Shown here: positions 10,336 to 20,195 of the stretch, one piece after another
Layout of the letters: every line of letters begins with the position of its first letter
Numbering within the stretch: the stretch's first letter is position 1
NCBI GenBank assembly: GCA_022376515.1
Contig: WTXI01000095.1
Span: forward strand, 62,001-126,000
Length of the DNA stretch: 64,000 nucleotides
Direction of reading: 5' to 3'
Source: Lactifluus volemus
Taxonomy: Eukaryota; Basidiomycota; Agaricomycetes; Russulales; Russulaceae
Position numbers and translations under genes: made by a program
The notes under the pieces: generated by a model
Seen by the model: the letters and a program-made list of their open reading frames with translations, nothing else
What the model was told of the DNA's origin: nothing
The model's database searches: none

Positions 10336-11316
10336 TTATAGGACAGAGAACAGATTACTGGAGAGGGAGGGAACATATAGCACATTTGTGAACTCTAGAG
10401 GCGCCATCTCATGCCCATCCACCACAGGATTGAAGCGAACCGACCCAACACCTTCAGAATACAGCACAGATCCATCAGCTAGGCAAATGGGGATCCTGTG
10501 GGGCACCAAATTTTGCAGCCAATGATGGTTGAATGTCATATGAGCTGAGGCGCCAGTGTCTGCATTCCAGGAGGTGTGAGAATGAGGAATAGGTGTGGCA
10601 GAGAAGAGAGCACTTGCAGAGGCAATGGAAGCGTTCTGAGGCGCAGCAGGAGCAGACTGAGAGTCAGTGGAAGCAGGGGCAGCAGTAGAGGGCAAGGGAG
10701 AGCCAAATTGACGAGTCAACTTCTCCTTGAGGAAGCATTTGGCCTCAATATGGCCAAGGCGAGAGCAGAAGTCACATTTGGGGCGAGTGGAGGCCCTATT
10801 CTGTGAGTTTTGAGGAGAGGTGGATTGGGAAGGAAGCGAGGACGCCTGGGAAGGCTTGGAGGACGATCTGGGCGCAGTAGATGATGCAGAGAAGGCAGAG
10901 GTGGTCCCAGAGAGGTTTGAACGCGTCTGATCCATGTTTCTGAGTGACTGGATGACAGATGGCTTGTCAAACTTGTCTAGGACGGAGATAGTGCGAACAA
11001 CGTCGTCAAAGGAGTGTGGGAGCGCCCTAATGATGGCCATGACTGCCAGTTCATCATAGAGGTCGTCCAGAGTGAAGGAAGATGGGGAAAGAGACTTGAT
11101 GACCCTAATGTGCTCATCCACCTTGTTGATGAGGGAGTCTAGGGGCTCTGAGTTGTCTTTCTGGATGGAAAGGAGGGTGTGGTAGGCATTGAAGCGAGGG
11201 GCAGTCCTCTGTTGGATGAAGGAGGCCTTCAGAACATCCCAAATCTTGACAGGATCGTCCTCACAGTCCCTAATGAGCTCATGATACTCATGTAAGATCT
11301 GTCGCTTAAGATCTCC
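10336..11316 (-). pseudogene. Copia C1 gag and protease part
   Basis: From the truncation point the frame reads through a UBN2-type gag domain (WDVLKASFIQQRTAPRFNAY at about 11245-11185, then LDDLYDELAVMAIIRALPHS). A Ser/Pro-rich linker follows, then the zinc knuckle CDFCSRLGHIEAKC (about 10775-10735). The protease active site is WNADTGASAHM (about 10565-10535), ending near PSLSSNLFSVL. Capsid, zinc knuckle and protease together are the 5' half of a Copia polyprotein. A stop after the protease (about 10336) separates it from the integrase part. Confidence 0.85.
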
Positions 11317-12286
11317 CTAGTCCACGACCACTGGTCTTCCCTGGTGCACCCAATGGTGATTTACTGAATCAAGTGGGTATGAGCAGTGCAGCTCTGCAAA
11401 GTAGTCCGGTGTGTGTGCTTGCCAATCCCAGACTTGCTGCTCAAGATTACTGACTTCTGCTGCCCGCTTGAAGAGTTTGTCTGGGAGGACAAGGGTGTTT
11501 TCATTATTGTGCTTCCCTTCGTCTGCCCCTGGTGGTCTTGACAGTGCGTCAGCCTTGTTCAGCTTGCCTGGGCGGTGCACTAATTTGTAATTGTAGTCTG
11601 CAAGGTCACTGAGGTACCTTGCTACACATTGATTAATTCTCTGAGGTTGCCAATAGTATCAAAGGTTATTGTGATTGGTATGGACAATGGTGATAAAAGG
11701 AGAGGAGAGGAACAGGTGTCTCCATCACCACAGACCTCAAATTACTGCCAAAAGCTCTCTATCATGGATGTCATACCCTCTCTCAGCCTCATTCAACATT
11801 TGAGAGTGGTAGCCCACTGGACAGAGTCTTTGCTTGTTGTTTCACTGGTAGAGAATGGCCTCAGTGGCATACTGAGATGCATCTACCTCTATCTTGAAAA
11901 GGTGGTCATAGTCAGGTCTTTGGAGGACAGGGTCGGACTCTACAATCTGGAGGAGTGCATCCAAAGCCTTGGTGCACTCATCTGTCCATTTGAATGGTCA
12001 TCCCTTCTTTAGTAAGGCTGTGAGCAGTGCTGCAAGGTGTGCGATGTGGGGAATGAACAGTCTTTGATATCCCAAGACACCAAGCGTGCTCTGTACTTCC
12101 TTTACTGAAGACAAGGTTCGAGGCCATTGAGACAATTCCTTCCTCTTTGTGGGGTCGATGCAGATGGTTCCTTGTTCTACACAAATGCCGAGGTAGTCAA
12201 TACTGGTTTGCTCAAACTTGCATTTTGACAATTTGAGGAAGAAGGATTCTTGGCGGAACATCTTGAGGATTTCTCAAACTATCCTC
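11317..12286 (-). pseudogene. G3 RT thumb and RNase H remnants
   Basis: Frame 12261-11998 holds FFLKLSKCKFEQTSIDYLGI and SVKEVQSTLGVLGYQRLFIP, the RT connection region. The RNase H part from about 11990 to 11590 is heavily broken. Frame 11580-11317 has MHRPGKLNKADALSRPPGAD (RNase H end) and a linker reaching HHWVHQGRPVVVD, where the sequence stops at the junction with Copia C1. Confidence 0.8.
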
Positions 12287-12539
12287 TGTTATTTGGGCTA
12301 CTGTAGTGTCAGCCCAACGCTTCTTTGACTGTTTGCCTCCCTTATTTAGTATATGCTTAGTCAGGCTTGCCTTTACTGCAGTGGACGGAGTTTTGGGGAC
12401 TTCAGTCTCATTCTCTCCACTGCAGGTCAGTTCTTATCATTGTTTTTGGTCAATATAGTCTCATTCTCTCCACTGCAGTCCCCTTGGTCCTCTGTGACTC
12501 AAGGGCCCTTCACAGCTCCAATTAAAACATCCTCTGATG
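12287..12539 (-). mobile_element. Small solo LTR, family S, 253 bp, TSD TCCTC
   Basis: Begins TGTTATTTGGGCTACTGTAG and ends CTCCAATTAAAACA. The pentamer TCCTC lies on both sides (12282-12286 and 12540-12544). It contains a 55-bp-scale duplication with CTCATTCTCTCCACTGCAG occurring twice. It sits inside the RT coding sequence of G3. Confidence 0.9.
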
Positions 12540-13231
12540 CTCTTCCACATCTCCCCAGTGGCAATCAAGACATCATCCATATACACAAACACCTTCCCTG
12601 GGTAGCGGTTCATGATCTTAGCAAAGACCCGATCCATGCAACGCTGGAAGGTGGCTGGAGAGTTCTGGAGGCCGAAGAGCATCACCTTTGGCTGATACAG
12701 ACCAAAGGGAGTCTTAAATGCAGCCTTCCACCGATCCTCAGGACGAATTTGAATGTTGTGATAGCCCCAATGAATGTCTAATGCTGTGAAGAGGGTGTGC
12801 CCATGCAAGGCTTCCAGAATCTGCTCAATGCAAGGGATGGGGTATACATCTCACACAGTCCAGCTGTTCACCTCTCTGTAGTCTTGGATGGGGTAAAGAC
12901 CCCCATCCCTCTTCTTTATGAAGAACCAGGGAGTTGACCAAGAAGAGTTGGACTTTTCAATGAATCCCCATCGTTCATTCTCCTCTATGAATTTCTGGGT
13001 TGCCTCTCTCTCTTCCCTTGTGAGCACATAGACCTTACAATTGATGGTGGCTGGGGCATCCTCCTTCAAGACAATGGCGTGATCTTCTGGTCGTGATGGT
13101 GGGAAGCGATGGGACTTCTCTTCATCAAAGACATCCACATAGTCTTGGTACTGGGGTGGCAACACCTCGCGTTTCACCCCACTGTTTACTTGTTCTTGAT
13201 GCACCTTTATGGCCCACTCCTGGGCCACATT
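12540..13231 (-). pseudogene. G3 reverse transcriptase N-terminal half and palm
   Basis: At 13231-12851 the frame reads LPPQYQDYVDVFDEEKSHRF, then RWGFIEKSNSSWSTPWFFIK and KRDGGLYPIQDYREVNSWTV. After a TGA-type break near 12850, 12808-12540 continues LFTALDIHWGYHNIQIRPED, then FQRCMDRVFAKIM and FVYMDDVLIATG. The catalytic YMDD is intact, but the surrounding frame is broken and the 3' end is cut by the small LTR at 12287-12539. Confidence 0.85.
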
Positions 13232-13766
13232 TGTTACGGTTATGCGGGCCATCCGGCCCATTTCTTACTGTTTTCCATCTGTATTTCACCTTGTGTTATG
13301 ACCTAGGATCCCTTTCCTTGGCCAGCCCCCTCTGTTCGACTTCTAGGGGCTGTGCGTCGCTGTTTTGGATGTGTATTTGACTCAGGGATCATGACTCAAA
13401 TCTTGAGTCAGCATTCTTAACTCAGATCTTGAGTCAGACACACTGAGTCAGTTCTTGAGTCATCAGAACTGACTCAGGTCCTTAGTCAATGGTCTTAACT
13501 ATGCTACTTTACTGTGACTCTTGTAGGATAGTTGGCTGGCCCCCTCTGTACGCATAAATAGGGCCCTGTAGACGAGCTAAAGCCCCAGCTTCAGCTTTGT
13601 CTAGAATCGCAGCAGTTGTTCACTCAACACTCAATCTCCCTCTCGTCTTGTGAATCTCCTCTTCGTACCTTTAGTTAAGGTACCTTCGTGCCACCATCAG
13701 ACATCTGTTCGCTTGGTCCATTACCCTTGGAACAAGCTCACAGACGCCTGAACCTTATCACGAGCG

Positions 13767-14401
13767 TGTTTTAACTGGAGCTGTGAAGGGCCCTTGAGTC
13801 ACAGAGGACCAAGGGGACTGCAGTGGAGAGAATGAGACTGTATTGACCAAAGACAATGATAAGAACTGACCTGCAGTGGAGAGAATGAGACTGAAGTCCC
13901 CAAAACTCCGTCCACTGCAGTAAAGGCAAGCCTGTGTTACAGTATGATACTCAGCAAAAAGTATAATTGCTATTTGTTTTCGTAGCTAACCTGTTACAGT
14001 ATGATACTAATCGAGAAAGCGTCAGAGTTGGGTTACAAGAGAGTAAACGACTGAAAGATAACTCACCTCAGCAAAAAGTATAATTGCTGAGGGAAAGCGA
14101 AGAAGGTGCGCAGAGTGCGCTTATGTACCTCTATCTCGACAAGAATCATGTGAAAGACGTTGTGGAGTGGAAAGAACTCGAAAACGTTGAAGAGGGGTAA
14201 AGGAGACCCAAGTAAAGCAGTAAGCGTACGAAAAAGTGTAAACTACAAAGGGGGGATCATCGACAAGAGTGGTCCGTGCGCAGCCACTTTAGGGCTGGTC
14301 AAAAAATGTCAAAACACAACAGCCTGACTAAGCATATACTAAATAAGGAAGGCAAATAGTCAAAGAACCGTTGGGCTGACACTACAGTAGCCCAAATAAC
14401 A
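13767..14401 (+). mobile_element. Small LTR, family S, nested in the G2 LTR (TSD GAGCG)
   Basis: Begins TGTTTTAACTGGAGCTGTGA and ends AGTAGCCCAAATAACA, flanked by GAGCG at 13762-13766 and 14402-14406. Removing the inner insertion leaves about 243 bp, consistent with the 253-bp copy at 12287 (opposite strand). Confidence 0.92.
13935..14321 (+). mobile_element. Innermost solo LTR, 387 bp, related to the Copia C2 LTR (TSD GCCTG)
   Basis: Begins TGTTACAGTATGATACTCAG and ends GTCAAAACACAACA, with GCCTG at 13930-13934 and 14322-14326. The segment GGTCCGTGCGCAGCCACTTT (about 14271-14290) also occurs at the same end of the Copia C2 LTRs (about 22,048 and 27,115), so it belongs to a related Copia lineage. 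Like the longer C2 LTR it has an internal repeat of its first about 20 bp. Confidence 0.9.
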
Positions 14402-14806
14402 GAGCGTGTTGCAAAGAGTAGTTCCCACTCTTCGCACCCCGCTCGTATTGAACCTTAGTTCAACCTCACACTAACGTACTAGGGCTAGTAAGATCCTCCC
14501 TACCCCTTATATGTTCGTGCTCGTGTTGCAGTTGAACCTACACATTGTCATATACCCATCTGCCACTGTCTATTCTCTTTAGGAACGGTAACTCCGACCA
14601 TTGCGTGCGCCAGCCCGTACTACCTGCCTCACGCAATACGAACCCAAGAGTTTGCACAGTCAAGTCTATCCTTCACAGGAACTTGCCTGCGTGTTCTTAG
14701 ATTGACTATTTGGTGTTGCTAGTCTTGTCCGACTTGCCACAGCAAATAGCCAGACCAGAAATGACGCTCACTTCGAGCCACGGTCCCTGCAAACCATGAC
14801 AACATT
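14402..14806 (+). other. 3' part of the G2 LTR (continuation after nested insertions)
   Basis: Matches, in inverse orientation, 45,907-46,300: CCTTAGTTCAACCT, ACGTACTAGGGCTAG, GTTGCAGTTGAACC, ACTATTTGGTGTTGCTAGTC and the end AACCATGACA, followed by the ACATT duplication. No coding sequence. Confidence 0.8.
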
Positions 14807-15034
14807 GGTGCGATCAATGCGTGCCTCCTTTCTCTCTCTGTTGATATGTTGTTGTTGAAGTTTCAAGTGTTTTCTCCACATCGTTTCAATACGAATGTCT
14901 CCTTCTTGTACCCTTTCCTTTGTCCAATCAATGTGAGGATTGAACTCAGAGAGCCATGGGTACCCTAGAAGGACTCGATTGTGACCAAGGTTGGTAACAT
15001 AGAACCTTTGAAGGGCATCTCTATTACCAACCAC
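14802..15034 (-). pseudogene. G3 protease/linker fragment
   Basis: The frame reads FYVTNLGHNRVLLGYPWLSE followed by FNPHIDWTKE, the post-active-site flap and C-terminal region of Gypsy aspartic proteases (compare FFITNLGEDRIILGYPWLRE in the 40.9 kb copy). The active-site part upstream (15300-15040) is not in one open frame. The segment is cut at 14801/14802 by the G2 solo LTR. Confidence 0.75.
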
Positions 15035-15318
15035 ACACCAAAGCGTGCAGTATTCTGTGAGAGTTCCCTCCTTGTTCTTGGTCCCATCGACATTGAATAC
15101 TTGTCGAGGGTGATTGAGCTTTCTGGTTCCTATTCCCCAATGTCAGACTGTGCATTGGTCTACAAAGTTTTCTGTTGCTCCACTGTTGACAAGGACTTTG
15201 TCTGCAATCATCTTTGTGACTGAGGCAAATGAAACTGGTAGATTCAAGGCATTGGCATAGCTACTGTACATTCGTTTCAGTCCTAAAGCTCATAACCAGA
15301 TCGCATGGCACAAGCTCT

Positions 15319-17160
15319 TTAAAAATCCGGAGTCACAGACTTGACTTGTTCAGAGATCATTTTGTTCATGATGTGGTCCTTGTCTTCATCTGACAGGGCC
15401 CAGAGTCCCTTCTTCAGAGCTTCTCGATCGATAACTTTGTCTTCTTGTTTCTCCTCCTTGATGACTCTGGCTGTAGTGTGCTGAGAAGGGGCTTTCACAT
15501 TGTCCTGGAACTTCTTCTTGTCTGGGCATTGCCGACTTATATGCCCTTGCTTCTGACAGTTGAAACAGTGTCCCTCTGCCATAAACTTCTTCTTCTCTTC
15601 TGGAGAGAGGGGGGTAGTGCGAATGGCATCTACATCCATGGTGTCTGAATGTGGTTGTCTTGGCCTTGACTGTGGTGGGCTTCTTCCAAGGGCCATGGCC
15701 CATTGGATGCATCTCTGTGCTGGGGTATGTGCATGAGATGGCATGTCATCCACCGCAATTTTGGCCTCAATCCACTTCCCATGATGGGTGAGGGCTGCGC
15801 TTTGCCATGCTGCAAGGGTTTGAGGCAGGGTGTCCTCTCATTCAATGATGTTTCAATGGAGGGTTTTGTTCAACTCTGAGCAGAACTGCTAAAGGGTTCC
15901 CTGGTCATTGGCTCTCCGTTGGGCCAGCTACTGCAGGTTGTTGAACTTGTTTATATAGGTTCCCAAGTCGTTCCCCTGCATCTTTAAGTCCATCATTTGT
16001 CCCAAAGCAGTCTCCCTTTCTGTTACATCCTTATACTGGCAGATGAATGTGGCATTGAAATCATCCCAGACTCGATCTGAGTTTGGATCAATGCCATCAG
16101 GGTCCGTTGGGTCACGTTGGAATGCCCTAACCCCTGCACTTATGGCAGCAAAGTGTGCATGCACCCATTGGTCAATGTCTGGTCCCACCATGAGACCAAT
16201 CGCAGTGAGGCAGCGAAGATAGGGGTTTGCCATGGTCTCATGGTTGTAGTTGAGTTCCCAATAGATGTTGAATGCCTGAATGAAGCGTTGGAGGTCGTTT
16301 CTTGCCCCACTGAAGATGCAAGGGGGCAGGCCCCTCAGACCTGCATGGCCTTGAGGTTGTTGGGGTTGCTGGGTGGTGGCTTGAGCTGCTCCTCCGCCCC
16401 CACCTCCACCTCTACCTCTACCTCTACCTCCACCACCTCCCAGGTGTGCCCCACCTGAAGGTCCTCCTCCAGATGATCCAGAGGAGCTGGCTCTGGCCAG
16501 GACAAGGGCTGTGAGGGCTTGGGTAGCCCTTGCATATGCCACTCTGTCCACTGGTCCAATGAACGAGGGGTGTGGTGTGATGGGTGGAACAGGGATGTTC
16601 ACAAATGCAGGGGCATCAATCAGCATTCCTAACTCTGGATCGCTGATTATGGATACACTTGATATGGATTGGTCCATTGGTAGCTGAATTGTAGGTATTT
16701 GTAGTGGTGGTGACGACACTTGGGGAGTGGGTGTGTGAAGAAGTTGCTGGAGACTTTGTGTGGACGCCTGCAGTGGAGCTTGCAGCGGTTGAATAACTGG
16801 TTCTAGCACTTGTTCTGGTTGATGATACTGAAATCTGGACCCTGCCGATGTTGCACTGTGCTCAGAGCCAGTAGGCAAAGGTACTGGTGAGGGTACTGGT
16901 GTCAGCATATGTGTTGAGTGATCTGGGTGTTGTGGATTGCTAGGTATGTACCAGCCTGATCCCAATGCTGCTCTTGCTGGTGGTGGTATAAGGTTCTCTC
17001 ATTTAGAAGCATATACTTCTTTGTCTGGGGCCCTCGCAATAGAATACCACTGGTTGTTGATAAATTTGATGGTCTGCGGCACTCTGTCAGGAGCGTTGAT
17101 CCAATAAGAGTTCTTCTTGGGGTTCTCAGGGTCTTCGTGCCAATATGCACTTCCAACTAT
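15319..17160 (-). pseudogene. G3 gag remnant with CCHC zinc knuckle
   Basis: The first part (about 17150-16970) reads FINNQWYSIARAPDKEVYAS, with a stop after it. The main frame 16965-15928 has a Gln/Pro-rich linker, a Gly-rich tract (GGGGGRGRGRGGGGGGG, about 16440-16390), and a retrotransposon gag capsid segment (GLPPCIFSGARNDLQRFIQA, then YLRCLTAIGLMVGPDIDQWV). After a break, 15753-15319 carries the zinc knuckle CFNCQKQGHISRQCPDKKK (about 15570-15515). Stops and frame changes between 15930 and 15750 mean no full-length Gag can be made. Confidence 0.8.
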
Positions 17161-17229
17161 ATGTGGGGTGACGTCTGGGGTGACGTGAGTAGTAATGAGG
17201 GTCCAATACCCTTGCTGTCAAGTTGACTA

Positions 17230-18418
17230 GTGATCAACAAGGGTAACCCTGGGGTATATTTATTGATACCCTTACCCTTACCCCAGCAAACCCTTACCCC
17301 AAGGCTGGGGTTGGGGTTTTTGTGGGGTACAGGCAGGGGTACACAGACCTGACCTGGAGGTTAGTGTGTCACTGTGTGTGCCATTGTCTCTATCTACTAC
17401 TGCTGCCACTGCCACCTCACTGCACCTAATTAAAGCATCTGTTTCCACCTCTTCCTGTCTCCTTGCTTCTATTATTGTCTTCCTGCTGCATGTGCACTTC
17501 TGCACTTTGCCAAAACATCCATTGTTACCTCATCTACCCTCCTGTTGTTTATCTCACCTACATTCTGCCTGTGCATCACTGCGCCTCATCACAGCGTTCA
17601 TTTCTGCCTCTGCCTTCCTCCTTGCTTCTCTTATTGACTTCCTGCTGCATGCATGCCACTGTGCCTCGCCATATCATCCAACCTCACCTCATCTATCATC
17701 CTATTGCCTCTCTCACTTCCCTGCCATGCATGCACCACCATGCTTCTCTACAGCATCCATTTCTGCCTCATCCACTCTGCGGTTGTCTCCCCCACCTCTC
17801 TTCCACATGCACACTACTGCATCTCATGAAAACATCCATTTCCACTACCTCCTCATCACCCTGTTTCTCTGGCCCCTTCCCTGCCACGTGTGCCACTTTG
17901 CCTTGCCACAACATCCACTCTTGCCACCTCCACCCTCCTGCTGTTCCCCTCACCTCCCTGTCACGTGCGTGCCACCACACATTGCCATAGTGTCCACTCC
18001 CTCCTTCTCTGCCACCCTGTTATTCACCTTGCTTCCTTGCTGCATGCGCACCACTGCACATTGCCATAGCATCCATTCTCACCTCCCCCACCCTCCTGTT
18101 GTTTTTCTTGCCTCCCTGCCATATGCACACCACTACACCTCATCACAGCATCCATTTCCACCACCACCTTCCCCCCTGTTCCTTTGATTGCTTCTCTGAG
18201 TATGCCTGGGCCCCTACCAACACACCCCCCCCTGTTGCATCCTCAGACATCTCCTCTGTTACTTCTCTATTATCTCCACCTGCTATGGCATCTGGGGTAC
18301 CTCTGGGGTCTGGGGGTCTGTTGGGGTATGTGAAGACATACCCTTACCCTTACCCCACAGTTACCCTACCCTCAAACCCCAGGGGTTTGAGATACCCCTG
18401 TTGATCACTAACGCCCGT
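17230..18418 (+). mobile_element. DNA transposon D1, non-autonomous, TA target duplication
   Basis: The ends are GTGATCAACAAGGGTAACCC and its partial inverse GGGGTTTGAGATACCCCTGTTGATCAC, with TA outside both (17228-17229, 18419-18420). Perfect terminal repeats are GTGATCAACA, followed by CCCTTACCCTTACCCC-type blocks. The interior (17380-18190) is a diverged pyrimidine-rich array with repeated GCATCCATTTC, CTGCATGC and CCTC words. No transposase is visible, so the long Ser/His/Pro/Cys-rich frames are regarded as incidental. An inverted sister copy is D2. Confidence 0.85.
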
Positions 18419-18420
18419 GT

Positions 18421-18911
18421 TGCAGTTGAACCTACACATTGTCATTTACCTATCTGCCACCATCTATTCTCTTTAAGAATGGTAACTCTGACCATTGCGT
18501 GTGCTGGCCCATGCTATCTGCCACATGCAATACGAACACCAAGAGTTCGCACAGTCAAGTTTATCCTTCACAGGAACTTGTCTGCATGTTCTTAATTGAC
18601 CAATCAACACTCACTTCAAGCCATGGTCCCTGTGAACCATGACAGTTGGTGGTGGAGAACCTGTTGTGCATCTCACATGCACAGCTCACAACTCTCAGTC
18701 ATCCACTTTGATAGGATATCAGGATGAAATGGGCCCTGGTAATGGACTTGGTAAACTTTCCATGGCACATTACCATGCTGGATGGCATCAATTGTCCTAT
18801 ACAAGTCAGCAGAATTTTTTCATGACACATTACCCCCAAATTCCCTCACAGATGCTGTCCACATATCAAGAGCTTTGTCGATATTGCATCCAGAACTCTG
18901 AAGCTCTATGA
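18421..18911 (+). mobile_element. G2 LTR 3' fragment (18421-18644) plus start of its internal region
   Basis: Positions 18421-18644 match the 3' part of the G2 LTR (GTTGCAGTTGAACCTACACA ... GTGAACCATGACA). Next comes GTTGGTGGTGGAGAACC, where a tRNA primer site would lie, then an open frame (18639-18911) with YQDEMGPGNGLGKLSMAHYH and SQMLSTYQELCRYCIQNSEA. That frame may be a G2 gag start, but I do not recognise a domain. The 5' part of the LTR is missing: D1 abuts it. Confidence 0.6.
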
Positions 18912-19647
18912 AATGGTAATGCGCGAAGTCGAATTCAAGTTGAGATCCAAAGGGACACCAGGGGTTGGGTGAAACACCCTTGGAAGGTGCACAAGGTGGT
19001 AGCAGAGTGTGAGGAGGAAGGAAGCAACCATTTGAGTCACAAGGAATTCCTACAGAGTGTCAACATGAAGTAGTATTGGACTAGACTCGCTTGCACTATT
19101 CAAATCTGGATGAACTTGCTTTGTGGGGATTCTTTCGTAGTCCGGTGTAAAATGTTGATGGAGGGCATTTCTGTGCAGATTTAGTCCATGCTCTGACTTG
19201 CATATGTGAAAGCAGACTGGACAAACAAAGACAGTCAGAAGAGGGGGAGAGAAGATCGTTACTAGAAGTAGCCATGCAGTGAGCAGGTACAAGTTCAATT
19301 GAAGCCTGCTAGTACAAGTAAATCTTGAATTAAACTTGCTGAGTTAAAGTTCAACATAGCAACCAATAGGACATGTATGGATTTTGAAAAAAGGGTCCAA
19401 TGGCATTCATGAAGTCGTTATAACCCAGCTACTCACCATCATTTTTTTCCCAAGACCATTCACTTGTTTTTTCTCTCCTTAAAAAAATATAAAATCAGTA
19501 CTGTCATTCCCTTCAAGTTAAAACCATTAAACCATACATAAATTCCCTATAATGCATCTATGTCCGAGTCATATCACCCACTCCTATGTGGTCTCAGATA
19601 TCTCTGAGCATTCCTCCACACTTCATGTGAGTTTCTAGTTAGAGCCA
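18912..19647 (-). pseudogene. Degraded region with a C2H2 zinc-finger fragment (19050-19298)
   Basis: A minus-strand frame contains VCPVCFHICKSEHGLNLHRN followed by ALHQHF, a C2H2 finger (C-x2-C-x12-H-x4-H spacing), then YERIPTKQVHPDLN. Fingers of this type occur at the N-terminus of Plavaka transposases, which would fit the Plavaka remnant at 8 kb, but no transposase core follows here. The rest of the stretch has no recognisable feature. Confidence 0.4.
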
Positions 19648-20195
19648 GTGAGTACGACAATACAGCACTCCTCCAAGGCCTCACTAATAAAGGCCCAAAT
19701 CTTACTGAAGGCTACATCTCTGAGTTCTCATGGCACAAATGAAAACAACAAGGCTGAGCAGCCTCTTGCAGGATCACTTGATAATAGCGATGGCGACACC
19801 AATGTAGAGATGGAAGATATGGAGATGACCTAGCCAATACATATGAAGGCAAAGCCCACAAAGGGGAGGTTTTAGAATCTTCCATCTCAATCACCTAACC
19901 CAACATGTGCATCCCATGTCATCAATCCAGGGGCACCAGATATCAAATGTCCTAAGCGGATGAGCTCTGAGATCAAAGCCTTAGAGGAGTGTAAGGGAGA
20001 GAACAGGCTCAGATTACAGAGGCTGGAACAAGAGAAGATCAAGGTATTGGCAAGAATGGAAGTTGAGGAGAAGCTAGAAAATGACAGGGAAGCACAGAAA
20101 GAAGAAACTGTGGCAAATGATGTTGGCAAGACCACAACCATGGACTCGGACTTGGAGTCCACCATGTCAGAAGTTGTCAGCATGTCTGAGGATTA

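Larger units (their letters stand above)
9600..11316 (-). mobile_element. Truncated Ty1/Copia element C1 (gag-protease-integrase only)
   Basis: Minus-strand coding order is gag, CCHC zinc knuckle, aspartic protease, GAG-pre-integrase and integrase core. The sequence starts abruptly at 11316 within gag and stops near 9600 inside the integrase. No reverse transcriptase, RNase H or LTR is attached. The 11316/11317 junction joins it directly to the RNase H/integrase boundary of the minus-strand Gypsy, so both elements are truncated at the same point. Confidence 0.85.
13232..14801 (+). mobile_element. Solo LTR of Gypsy family G2, with two younger LTRs nested in it (TSD ACATT)
   Basis: The outer LTR begins TGTTACGGTTATGCGGGCC, ends TGCAAACCATGACA, and is flanked by ACATT at 13227-13231 and 14802-14806. 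Without the nested insertions it is about 930 bp, equal to the 935-bp inverse copy at 45,907-46,841. It carries GTCA/GACTCA-rich U3 sequence (repeated GAGTCA words at 13,380-13,490) and a TATA-like ATAAATAGGG at about 13,555. Its insertion separates the protease and RT parts of G3. Confidence 0.93.
11317..17160 (-). mobile_element. Broken Ty3/Gypsy element G3, truncated at RNase H, carrying nested LTR insertions
   Basis: Minus-strand order is gag (17160-15320), protease (about 15034-14790), RT (about 13230-12460) and RT thumb/RNase H (12261-11317). Integrase and both LTRs are missing. Pol is interrupted by a small LTR at 12287-12539 and by the G2 solo LTR complex at 13232-14801, and by several stops and frameshifts. 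Its gag shares the FINNQWYSI/FINNRWYNIYW region with the plus-strand Gypsy at 38-45 kb, so the two are related lineages. The left end is joined to the Copia C1 fragment; the right end lies within 70 bp of DNA transposon D1. Confidence 0.85.

Noticed and set aside
17275..17320. Possible telomere repeat (CCCTTACCCTTACCCC)
   Set aside because: Only two to three imperfect units, present at the ends of both D copies as part of their terminal repeats, and CCCTTA is not the usual fungal CCCTAA.
17366..18187. 273-codon Ser/His/Pro/Cys-rich frame inside D1
   Set aside because: D2 carries the same array in opposite orientation with different frames; composition follows the CT-rich repeat, with no transposase motif.
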